Positions 11,848 to 22,817 of a stretch of 64,000 nt of DNA are shown piece after piece. Position numbers and translations under genes: made by a program. The number at the start of each line of letters is the position of its first letter. Position 1 is the first letter of the stretch. The notes under the pieces were generated by a model, which ran no database searches, had not been told where the DNA came from, and saw only the letters and a program-made list of their open reading frames with translations. The stretch comes from Chlorops oryzae (taxonomy: Eukaryota > Arthropoda > Insecta > Diptera > Chloropidae): the NCBI GenBank assembly GCA_020466095.1, contig CM035809.1, positions 21,954,942 through 22,018,941 on the forward strand, read 5' to 3'.

Positions 11848-12242
11848 TAAAGGCTCAGTTACTTTGATTGAACGTAGGTAGGTTCAAGTGGCTGGCACTT
11901 AGGCCGTTAATCGGCCCATTGTGATACCAAGGAGGTTTTCTTGTGTTTGTGTGAATGTATGTGTTTTTATGTGTGTGCCCCTAACATGCGATTTTTGAAA
12001 AACCAGTGCTAGGCTTGGAACATTACACTCCGTTTCGCCTGTGCCGGGAATCGAACCTCGGACCCTGGGTGATTGAACGTATCTTAACTTTATTTATTTT
12101 ATCAGCTGAGTTGATATGTTAACTATATTTTATATGGGAGTAGTTAGTGAAAACTTAATTTTACCTTAGATAAGAACCTGTGGAAAACGGATTTCCATAA
12201 GTTAATTTAAGTAAGGTTCAGTCAAGAGTAACTGAGCCTTAA
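11848..12242. mobile_element. PIF/Harbinger-like MITE (TAA target duplication) split by a SINE
   Basis: Ends AGGCTCAGTTACT at 11851 and its reverse complement ending at 12239 (AGGCTCAGTTACTCTTGA read inward) are flanked by direct TAA copies (11848-11850, 12240-12242). The element is 389 bp with, and about 184 bp without, the inserted SINE and its duplicated target. Related but end-truncated copies lie in the inverted arms at about 41255-41420 and 45045-45210. No ORF. Confidence 0.7.
11865..12081 (-). mobile_element. tRNA-derived SINE, 5'-truncated, minus strand
   Basis: The body 11877-12069 is flanked by a 12-bp direct duplication, TGATTGAACGTA (11865-11876 and 12070-12081). It is the reverse complement of the SINE at 48963-49203, including the B box, CCAGTGCTAGGCTTGGAAC in this orientation, and the (ACCT) tail now at its left end. 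The A box is missing, consistent with 5' truncation at reverse transcription. Confidence 0.85.
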
Positions 12243-12243
12243 G

Positions 12244-12724
12244 AGCGGTGTCCGCTTAAGAAGAAACTGTTTGAGAAGCAGGAACTTTAGAGCATTTCTG
12301 TGTTTTGCGTTTTTTGAAAAATTAAAAAATTTGAGTTGTGACTCTTTTGTTGCGGAAGTGCGATATGTATCTCTTGTATTAAACGAGATGAAATCGGCTA
12401 TAAAAGAGTACGCCGAAAAGATAATATGTTGTTCCGAGTGAAGATAAGAAAGAAATAATAGCTTGTTGATTAACCCATTGCATCCCAACCATGAAAAATG
12501 ATTAAAAATTTATCAAATTTTCTTATCTCGAAAGCATTCAATTAAGTGCAATTTTAAACAATTTTGATGACAAATTGAAAGGCTAAAAGAAGTTGGAAGT
12601 TCAAATAGAAAATTTCCGGAGAACTTTTTGATCAACCCAAGAACTTTAAGATTCATTTTTTTTACAACTTTTTTGATCATTTTCTGCTTAAAATCACAAA
12701 AAACTAAAAAAAAAAAGTATGTTG
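12244..12724. other. intergenic
   Basis: Starts with a copy of the TGTCCGCTTAAG..GAGAAGCAGGAAC dispersed repeat (12244-12300). The rest is AT-rich with no gene. Confidence 0.45.
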
Positions 12725-13000
12725 TAATGCAGGCTATGAAGTAGAAGTTTTTAAATTTTTTTAATTTTTTAAAATTTTAAATTTTTTTAAATTTTTTAAT
12801 TCAAAATTATTAAATTTTAAAAATTTTTTAATTTTTAAAAAATTTATTAAATTAAAAAAAATTTTTTAATCTAATTTAAATATTTTTTTATTTTTAATTT
12901 TTTTAAAATTAAAAATTTTTTAAGAGTTATGGCTTAATTTTTTAATTTTAAAAATTTTTTAAATTTATTTTTTAATTTAATTTTTAATAATGGGTTAAAA
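12725..13000. repeat. AAATTTTT/TTTAAAAA low-complexity tract
   Basis: Almost pure A/T sequence made of alternating short A and T runs. No coding content. Confidence 0.9.
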
Positions 13001-13044
13001 AAATTCCTTTTTAGAGTTATGGCTTAAGTTTCTTTGATTCCCAA

Positions 13045-13300
13045 AATTTTTAACATAGATATCTTTAATTTGTCTAAAGTGGTTTAAAGAAATCAATCGA
13101 ACATCAATTATTCGCTATCAGATGGAATATAAGGGTCCGTTAAGCCCTTCCGCATTAAGCCCAATGCAAGCGGTTGTTAACATAGATAATCCTTTAACTT
13201 CATGTCAAAGTTGTTTAAAGAAATCAATCGAACAATCAATCATGTCCGTATCAGTGAATATAAGGAGTCCCGCTTAAGCCCACATCCCGCTTAAAAGCAC
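13045..13300. repeat. ~131-bp imperfect tandem duplication
   Basis: GTTTAAAGAAATCAATCGAAC occurs near 13082 and 13213; the surrounding AACATAGAT and AATATAAGG segments repeat in the same order. Two diverged units. Confidence 0.65.
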
Positions 13301-14756
13301 CAATGCACTGAAACAAGTCAAAAATCCACTACGTTTGTAAGAAATTTTTTCCATAGGTACCTATTATTTTAACATTCTAAAAGATACTTCCATTTGGTGA
13401 AACTTTGATGGAATATCCCAACCTTGAGTTCAATTTTGTGTTTTGAGTTACTTCTTCAAACTAGGACCATCTTTCTTCATTAATATTTTTGAATGAATTT
13501 TTAAAATAATTTTCCCGATTTATCGCTATTCTTAGTACCTCTCCAAGAACAGACTCTACTGACCCACATACATTCGTGCGAAACAACGAAAGAACGGCGA
13601 AAGCCTTTCGAAGTGACTCAAAGAGAAGCCATAACGAAGTTAGGTAAAGCGCGATTAGAATTCAATGGAAGTTTAACCTGTCAATGACTAATACATCCGT
13701 TAAGAATTACTGAACGTGTCTCATTGGATTCAACAAGTGCGTTCTAAAGCATCGTCAGAAATTTTTTTTTAGAATAAAAGGAATTTTCGAAATCCAACAT
13801 TTTTGCACGAAACAAAATATTAATTCATTTAGAAATTATTTTTTTTTTCGAAAAAAAGATATATAAAAAAATAAATAAAAAAATAAATAAAAAATAAATA
13901 AAAAATATAAAAAAATATAAAAAAATTTAAGTAACACAAAATTCGAGCCTGCTTTTATGCTCACAACACTTCGGTTCAAATTTTATTGACGACAAGCCAC
14001 TCCCGGTCATGATCGAAGACGTGAAGTTATTTCATTAATTATGATGATCGTTCGCTGGCATGAAAAAAAAGGGAAAAACATTTTTTGTTATGTTTTTTAG
14101 ACTCATAATGAATGCGGGGGAATTTTTTTTTTTTTTTTGTTAAGGGCTTTTTGTAAATTTAACTAATTAAGTATGCAGCGAGCTCACGAAAATGCTTTAA
14201 AAATTTTTAATTCATAAAGCTCTTGTCTGCATTCCAAATAGGGAGTTATAGAGTGCAATGTGTATGTTAGCATATAAAGCGATGAATTTAGTTTATGAAA
14301 AATATCAACGCTTTTTTTTTGGTAGCATTTTGGAGCACATTAGCAGGTCATTGGTTTTTCTAAATTTGGGCATTAATGAAACAATTTTGGATGTTTTTTT
14401 TTTAACTACGAATCTTCCATTGATGCGTTCGAAAAAATTCGCCTTTGAGAAGACATTTCTACAAGGGGAATATTTTAAAGTTTTACCAGTGAGAAATTTG
14501 CAATATGGGGCTTTATATTTCCAAAGCGTAGTTTAAAATTTATTGCCAGAGGAAGTTTAGAGCGTTTTGGACCAAAAACCCTAAAAAGTCCGAAAAATGC
14601 ATGACGTCCGATTCAATGAAAATTTATATATAGCAATAGTGAAAAATTCAAAGAAATTTGTCGCTAAAATGTTTTCAAAAACCTGATTACAACTAGTCTT
14701 TTTTGGACCAGTTTGGAACTAGACCCAAACTAGACTAGATGTAATCAGTATTTTTT
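13301..14756. other. intergenic, nothing recognised
   Basis: AT-rich with poly-T and AAATA runs (13855-13925, 14120-14140). A 92-codon plus-strand frame at 14258-14536 has no recognisable domain. Confidence 0.45.
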
Positions 14757-15093
14757 ATGGTTGGCTAAAATTTGATCCGATGAGGGAAAAATTAACGGTC
14801 AAAGTCAAAACTTCTGGAAAAAACTTTCAATTTTTTTGACTTTAGGAGCAATTTCAAATTCATTTTAAAATCCCATTTTTTCGATGTTTAAACCGCAAAT
14901 ATGGTACAGCATATCGAAATCGGAAATAATAAGGAAATCGACTGCCGATTCGGAAAAAAAATTGAAAAACATGTGTTAATAGGACCTTTTTCATACCAAA
15001 ATGGCGTCTAAACTAAAAAAAATTGAAAGTTTTTTCAGAAGTTTTGACTTAGACCGTTTATTTTTCCCTCAACGGCTCGTATTTTAACCAACA
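14757..15093. repeat. inverted repeat, ~85-bp arms
   Basis: The left arm at 14757-14845 (GGTTGGCTAAAATTTGATCC, then AAAACTTCTGGAAAAAACTT) is the imperfect reverse complement of 15009-15093. The loop is about 160 bp. It overlaps the dispersed repeat at 14930-15310 and may be part of the same TIR element. Confidence 0.65.
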
Positions 15094-15310
15094 ATTTAAT
15101 TTTTCCTAAAAGCCCATTCAATTGGCTTTCAAACCCCATCACAGTTTATTTTCTACGATAAGCCGTTATGGTGGAGGATTTTTTGTTTTCTCGACTTCCT
15201 GCCTAAAAACTGTAAGACCCTATATCTCGTCAGGGGTGCATTTGCGGCCTCCCCTCCCAGACGATTGTTTGTTCATCTTGACATCCGCTATTACCCTACT
15301 CCGGATGAAC
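14930..15310. repeat. dispersed repeat, copy 2 (partner 9930-10330)
   Basis: Same ordered blocks as 9930-10330: GTTAATAGGACCTTTTTCAT, ACCAAAATGGC, then TCAGGGGTGCAT and GACGATTGTTTGTT. Diverged; no ORF. Confidence 0.6.
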
Positions 15311-16181
15311 TAGCTCTCGTGAATAACCGTAAACAAATATATAAATAAATAATAAAAAATAAATTTTAAAAAATAAATAAACAATAATAATTTCACTTAT
15401 ATCAATGGTACTTGAAAAGATCTCAGTGCATTGTGCTTGTTTTGACTTCCACATAAAAAGTTGAATGCTCTTGCTGTAGAAATTTCAAAAAGTTTCTAGT
15501 GACTGAAAACGTGGAAAGCTTTTTCAAACGAAAACCACAAAACCAAATTTCCGAATAAAATAAAACTCAATTGAAGCACTTCACCTACTGACCCATCCAC
15601 TCAGAAGATGTAAGTCGTTGTAATCAGTAAATATTACAAAACACGCGCCATTTTACATGAAAGCGCACTCGAGCAACACTTCAGAAACGTTTTCACAATT
15701 ATTGAAATCAATAATAATTCCAAATTTCTCGACGATCCGGATGACGAGTCATATAGGAACACTGTGCATCATGCAACGTTCAAATTTCTCTGTTCAAGCG
15801 AGGAAGAATTGTCATAATTGCGTGGAGTGAATAAAGAAAAAAAAAATAAGATAAAAAATCATATGTCCGAGAGGTGCATAACAGGTTAATTGATTCAAAT
15901 GGCAATATTAAATTTTTCCAATATTATTGGAAAATGGGAAGAGTTCACAAAGTGACAAAGCTGTGAGTGTAGGTTGATTGAATTCAATGGATTTATGTTC
16001 AATTAGACTCGAGGTTGATAGTGCGACATTCAACCCACATGGAAAATAATCAGATGCATTCATTCTTATTAACCCTTTAGCAACGAAAATTGAATGATTT
16101 TCGAAACTTTTGCTTATCTATAGAGGGCCCTATATAAAATCTGATTGAAAACTTAACTCAAATAAGGGATTGGATCATTCA
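15311..16181. other. intergenic, nothing recognised
   Basis: AT-rich. No gene, RNA or clear repeat unit apart from A-rich stretches near 15340-15390 and 15835-15860. Confidence 0.5.
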
Positions 16182-16641
16182 AAATTTGGGAGTGAAAGGG
16201 TTAAATTTTTTTTTTTTTTTACTAATTTACAGTTACTTTTAATATTTAAAATATCTGGCAAATGATTTTGAAACAAATTATGATTTGAGGATAATGAGGA
16301 TCAGTGGCCTCTGGGAGCGAAAGGGTTAAACTCTTTAAAATCTACTATAAACATCAAATACTCCAAGTCTTTAGCTGAGAATTATTAAGATTTTGAAAAA
16401 TTTCAACAATAGGCGATTTTATCATTCAAACATTGGGAGTGAAAGGGTTAAAGTTTTTTTTACTAATTTTCAATAATTTTTGATGTTTAAAATATCTGGG
16501 AAATGATTTTGGAACAAATTATGATTTTACCCCTGACCCTCTGGGAGCGAAAGGGTTAAAATCTTTAAAATCTACTATAAACATCAAATACTCGAAGTCT
16601 TTAGCTGAGAATTATTAAGATTTTGAAAAATTCAACAATAG
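16182..16641. repeat. ~230-bp tandem duplication
   Basis: Blocks GGGAGCGAAAGGGTTAAA, TCTTTAAAATCTACTATAAA and TTAGCTGAGAATTATTAAGA repeat with a 230-bp offset (for example 16321 and 16551). Two copies, a few percent diverged by eye. Confidence 0.85.
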
Positions 16642-17745
16642 GAAAAAATACGAGAAAAAGAATTCCAAGAAAATAATTTTCTAAGAACGAATAACGCCCT
16701 TGGTCGGTCACTTAACCCTGTCGAAATTCTTCAAGCGTTCTATAAGTCACGAAAATCTTTTTTTCTCTCATGCATTGTGTGTGCACGGCTCTAGCACCGA
16801 ACACAGTTCACAGTGTTACGAGCTGTTTGAATGACTGCGCCAGAGATTGTGCAAAAATTTACTCAGACGCCTTTTCAAAGCAGCGCTTCCCAAACTTGAT
16901 TCTAACGAGGAATCGATTTTCTTCTCAACTTACATACAGTTTACGGATCTGCAAGCGACTTCACAGTTTTACGAGTTCTATTGATACTGCCTCAATCTGT
17001 CCAAAAATTTGGAACCAACGCTTTTTAAAGCAAAGCTCAAACTTAGATTCTAACAGAACATTATAAGGTTCAATACATACATTAAGTGGAATTTTCTAAG
17101 CACTCAACACTTTATAGCAGCCGTTCCTAACATAGTTAGCCAGCTACTCCACGTTTGCGGAACAGCTGCTAAAAACTCGATACGACTAATGCATTAAAGC
17201 AATCATAATAAGTGGAGCTTTTCAACAGCGACAGAAGATTCCGTTTCTGAACGTGCAAAATTACCGACGCCGTAATTGTCGAAATGCTCAAAGCTTAAAA
17301 GCATGTTTTTGGGAATTCCCGCCTTTATTTTATGGAATCTAAAGTTAAACTTCGTGCGCAGACTTTCGTTTTGGAATTGAAATTAAAATTGCCTTTAAGC
17401 AGAAATGTGAACGGCGAAACGCACAATTTAAATGGCGAAATGGTCGTGTATCTAATTACCTTTTTAAATGCCAATTGATATGAGCGTATCTCGACTCAAT
17501 TTCCCGCCCGATTTTTATTATTTTTATGATGATGATTGATAAGGAATGCAGTTTTTGTTTTAGTGCGAATTTTAGTGGATTTCGGATATGCTTTGGAGGT
17601 AAGAGATTTTGATGAGAAAGATATCAATTACGAGTATAGGATGTCTTTGGATTATCTTATAATCTGAGATGAAAATTTTATAAATTTTTTTAAACAAAAA
17701 AAAAAAAAATGATGTCCTTTCACGTGCAAAAGTAATGGTATCCTT
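16642..17745. other. intergenic, nothing recognised
   Basis: No coding support. A 98-codon plus-strand frame (16770-17066) reads Cys/Ser/Arg-rich sequence that I cannot assign to a family. Confidence 0.4.
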
Positions 17746-17993
17746 CACGAAATCATGATACAAGAAAACAAGATAGCGCCACTTCAGTACCGCTATTTTG
17801 AGGCTCTCTCTGAGAGCCGAAAATTGAGTTTGTGACGTCACTGAGCGAGAAATTGTTGTTGTTTCCCATGCTATTCAAAAAAGTAAAAAGCCGGTTTAAC
17901 ATGGGAAACAACAACAACGAATCGCGATTTTGAGTTTGTGACGTTTCCTCTCTCAAGTGGCGCTATCTTGTTTTCTTGTATCATGCACGAAAT
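17746..17993. mobile_element. P-superfamily-like MITE: 31-bp TIR, 8-bp target duplication
   Basis: The element 17754-17985 (232 bp) has perfect 31-bp terminal inverted repeats, 17754-17784 and 17955-17985, starting CATGATACAAG and ending GCGCCACTT. An exact 8-bp direct repeat CACGAAAT lies outside each end (17746-17753 and 17986-17993). Known P elements have 31-bp TIRs beginning CATGATG and 8-bp target duplications, so this fits the P superfamily better than hAT, whose ends usually start CAG or TAG. Inside are sub-terminal inverted copies of TTGTTGTTGTTTCCCATG and a direct pair of TTTGTGACGT. No transposase frame. Confidence 0.8.
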
Positions 17994-19897
17994 GTTTATT
18001 GTATTTGTTCTCTCAGAGAACTTTCCCCATTGAGAAAGATGAAGATCAATTTCCAATCTACAAGAATTATAAAGGTTGTTGGACGAAGTCTCTCGTTGTT
18101 TTTTTTACAGTTCCCACTTTGAGACAATATCACTCTCCTGCTGATTGTCCTATACATAGGTTAAAAAAGATTAGGTCTTAACTCTTAAGAAAGGGTTTAG
18201 CACTATAAGCATAGTGATTCTGCCCCGGAAGGACGATTTCAACTTTAGTTGTTTTGCTGTTCTGGTAAATGAACAAAATTTAATTTTGGGGAAGTTTTCG
18301 CTCTCGATCCCCTATAGTCCTTGAATATCCTTGAAAAAGGGGTTTTTATAGAGAAAATTTTTAAAAAATCATATCTAAGACAACTATAAAGATAGAATGT
18401 TCATTCAAAAGCATATATATAGAAAATTTCTCAGAAAATATTATACAAAAATATTTTTCAGGTAATTTTTCTAAAACCAATACATGCTCCCGTGGAAGGA
18501 TATTTTTCCATGACAATTTTTTTGTTGTTCGAGGTATGCTACTATCTTAATTAAAATTCTCGAAAATAGAGTTTTACACCAGGATTAAATATGCTGGGTT
18601 TCAATACGCTCAGGCGCCTGCAACATCCTTAAAAAAAATGTTGCATACTTCTCGGGTATACCTGTGATTGGTATGCATCAATATGATTTTTCCGTATTGT
18701 CATATCATGTGAATTTGTGTAACAAACAACAAAGAAAAATAAAAAATTGTTAATCCTACAGAAAAATCTAACCACAGTCCAAATATTCCCTAATTCCACT
18801 GAAAAATCTAACCCAAATAAAAATTGTAAAACAACTAATCTATGAAATATGTAAAAAAAGCAATAAAACCCGAAATTCCTTATAGTGCTTATAGTTTTAT
18901 ACCCTTTAAAACACAGTTGATGCCATCATATCAAATTCTTTTCCTTTCATCTATTCTTATTGGTCAGGCCCGTCGAGAGAAATCTAAAATAAAAAATAAC
19001 TGGTCAGTATTTCAGGGTCCCTTTCCAAAGCCAGAAAACTGGAAAACAAAAGCATAGCGAAAAAAGTCATCACTGTGTTCTGCAAATTCGAGGCCCTTTA
19101 AAGAAGCTGCTACCCCTAATTCTTCTTCCATATGCAGCTACCGTCTCCGCATACACATCTTCCAACAACTTTCCTTTGAAAAAATAAATAAATAAAAAAT
19201 GGTAGTAGGCAATCTTGAATCAGGCCGTCCTTAGATGACTCATCTCTCTGTCAGAATTTTAAAGTCACCCCGAAGCACGGTAAACGTCGAACGAAGATCG
19301 AGAAAGAATCAATGTTTTGACAAATATCGAGCCGCTGACTCTCCTGCTAATTTTTCAACACCAATTTCTATTAAATTTGACAGCACTAGCCGTCTCTTGC
19401 CGTCTCTAATGTACATCTCACAACTTTATTCTGAATGTTGGAGATTAGTATCTTTTACCATCGTTTCGACTTCCTGTCTATCGATTTTGACAGTATCCAT
19501 TGCGGGATCCCGTGGTCGCTTGATGAATAACCATCCCTTATAAAGCTTATCTAGATACGCAATTTAAAAGAGGCCTTGCTAATTCCGAGTAAGTACTAAG
19601 GAAATTATTATCTATTTTCTCGAGGGATGAGCAAAATTTTTCTCGATAATGCCATATTTGATTCTGGAATAAATTAATGAATTGGTCCTTTATGAGAAAA
19701 TTTCCGGCTGGGATAGTGTACTCTCTCTTAAGCGCACACCTACGGTACGGAAAAATACGTCCGCTTAACAGAGGTGTCCGCTTAAGTAGAGTTTCCACAA
19801 GGAGAGAGTAGGTAGGTACTTTATATCTATTTTTAAGGAGATTGTATGTTTACCAGGGCAGCTTGTCGTCAACCCCACATTGGATGGCCAAATTTTG
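17994..19897. other. intergenic with one TE terminus
   Basis: No gene supported; short frames at 18842-19057 and 19235-19543 have no domain I recognise. At 19701-19715 TTTCCGGCTGGGATA is identical to the right end of the element at 43285-44234, so a remnant of that family lies here. TACGTCCGCTTAACAGAGG at 19748 belongs to the dispersed TGTCCGCTTAA family. Confidence 0.45.
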
Positions 19898-22817
19898 GTC
19901 AAAAATAACTCTTAAAGGAATCCGTAACATGCTTCATCCCACCATTATTCTCAATCGCTGAAAGAGAAACTATTTAAGGACTGTTTAAAAATTCTTTGGT
20001 CGCATTCGAAAATTGGTACCAAATAACCTTGGAAAGGCTGATCGCTTTTGTATTCGAACTAAAGATAAATATCTGGTTCTGGAACTTGCCTAAAGACTGC
20101 GAATTAATTTTTTTTTTTTTAATTGAATATTTATTGAATTTTATTTCTTTGGAGAAAAAAGAAATTTAACACGGTAACGTTGAGTGGATGTTCTCGAGAA
20201 GCAACAAAATTAGTAATATTTATAATAGAATGCAACCTATTTTAACCCAATTCTTGTATTTTTAATGTCCAAACTTCCCCCTTCCGTTTCGGAACCACGT
20301 CTCGTCAAAGAAGATTTACTCCATCACTCCATCCTAACACTTCCAGGTCATTTATTTTAAAATACATTCATCAAAACTTAATATTTTGAAAGTCCAGATT
20401 AAAGTCTCCACAGATTTGTGATCAATTTATCAAATTATTGTATTAAAAGCTTTATTCACTGGCCGATAAAAGCTTTCAACATTATCGTATATATTATATG
20501 ACTTCATTCAGAGTGGGGGTATAACATTAAAACTGTTTCTCCATTCAGCTGCCCCAACACTTTCGCTTTTATGAATTAATAAAAAAATAAATTGTGAAAT
20601 TGGCGCCTTCGATTAGGAGTTGCATGCAATCAAAATCGAGCGATTGATACAGACACGACACAACATTTGCATATAAATTGTCGTTTATTTGTTTACATAC
20701 ATATATACTTACATACAATAATGTATTAATTCAACAATTTAAGCTTGGAATTATCACAAAGAAACATAACAAATGCAAATTATTGAGCTTCGGAGGCAAT
20801 AAAAATAAGAAACAAGATACAAAGGCAAACCGCAAATCGTTTCCGGCAAAGAGCATTGAAAAAATTGGAAGATTAACAAGACGGCTCGTCGGTTGGTCGG
20901 TTGGGCTAGCTCTTTCGGAATAAAAACGCTTTTTCACAATGGAAAAATATATATTTAAATTAAGTTTCAAAAGCCAACTGGAAAGAAGAAACGAAGAAAC
21001 AAAGCAACAAGGAAACAAGTTGCAAACCTGCCATATATCAGTTAAAGGGCAGAAAACCACACAAGGAAATTGAACTTAAGCAAACCGCAAACGTCAGGTC
21101 CGTAAGAATCAATCAACATTTTGGGGCACACAACGGGCTCAATTTAATTGGGGAGTTTTAAGTAAAGAATTGCTTAAGTGTAAGGCTTAAGAGAACATAA
21201 TTATATGCACGAAATGCGAATTTCTTAATTGAATCAGGACTGTCTTAAGGAGACGCCTTTAACGTCATTCTACGATTGCTCAAAAATGTTGCAGAGACGT
21301 ATGCGATACGCAACGGACTATCGTGAATTTATTGCTCGTATCACAGATTCTTTGTGGTCACTTGTATGACCACCTCGGAAAGCTGATATAAAATCCTCGG
21401 TCGGGAAAAGAAGTATTGAGTTTTGCTTTTTTATTTATACATAACATTTTTTTTAGTTTAATTTTTTTTTTATAAGTACATATTTTAAATTAAGAGTTAT
21501 TTTTAATGCTTTTTTTAATTTCTTTTATTTAATTTTAAAATTATTTACTTATTAATTTACTTTATTTTATTTTTAATTAATTTCTTCTTATATTAACTTT
21601 TTTATATTCTTACATTTTATTTATTAATTTTTTGTTTATTTTTTTATTTATTTTATTAATTTTTTGTTTAGTTTTTATTTATTTATTTATTTTAAATTTA
21701 TTTATTAATTTTTTTTATTTTATTTATTTTTTTTATTTATTATTTTTTTATTTTATTTATTTTTTTTTATTTATTTTTTTATTTTACTTATTTCTTTATT
21801 TTATTTTATTTATTTTTTTTACTTATTTATTTTACTTATTTCTTTTACTTATTTTTTTTACTTATTTTATTTAATTTTTTTACTTATTTTATTTATTATT
21901 TTTCTTATTTTATTTATTATTTTTTTATTTTATTTATTATTTTATTTTTATTTTAAGTTATTTTATTTTTTATTTATTTTTATTTTTTATTTATTTATTT
22001 ATTTTTATTATTTTTTTTATTTATTTTTTATTATTTTTATTTATTTTTTATTTTATTTTTTATTTTTATATTATTTATTTTTTTTTTATTTATTTTTTTT
22101 ATTATTTATTATTTTTATATTATTTATTTTTTTATATTATTTATTTTTATTTATTATTAATATAATATTTTATTTTATATTTTTTATTTTATTATTTTTT
22201 TTTTTTTTTTATTTTTATTAATTTTTTTATTTTTTATTTTTAATTTAATTTTTAATTTTTGATTTTTATTTTTTAATTAAATACATCAATATTATCGATT
22301 TGTATTAAAAAGATAATCTCAAAGTAAAAAAAGCGATAAAAAAACATAAATGAAAAATCGATCTGTATAAATCATGACGTTTTCTATTCTACGAATATAT
22401 TTTTTAATTTTTTAGTTTATATTTTTTTTAATTTTTTATTTTATTTAAAAAAAATTTTTTTAATTTTATTTTTTTTAAATTTTTTTTTAATTTTTAAATT
22501 TCTTTTTAATTTTTAATTTTATTTTTAAATTTTTTATTTTTTTTATTTTTTTTTTTTTTTCATTTTTTATTTTTTTTATTTTTTATTTTTTTTGTTTTAA
22601 TTTCTTATTTCATATATTATCGATTTGTATCTCAAAACATATAATCTCTAAAGAAAAAATCGATTTTTACCAAGATGGTAATTTGTCGGTTATAACTGAA
22701 ACAATCGACTCTGTATAAATCATGATCGTGATGATTCTCGATTGCTCACCAATATGCTCGCGACCATTTTATTATAATAATAAAAATTGAAGAATTAATC
22801 GTTATAGAATCGATCCC
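19898..22817. repeat. large tandem duplication, unit 1 (2.9 kb)
   Basis: From GTCAAAAAT at 19898 the sequence is repeated with small indels from 22818. The unit has about 1.5 kb of unique-looking DNA, then a T-rich (TTTAT)n tract (21430-22620), then a segment with repeated ATCGAT words that ends GAATCGATCCC. No coding frame longer than low-complexity runs. A TATAAAA-like word (GCTGATATAAAATCC, about 21383) is kept in both units. Confidence 0.9.
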
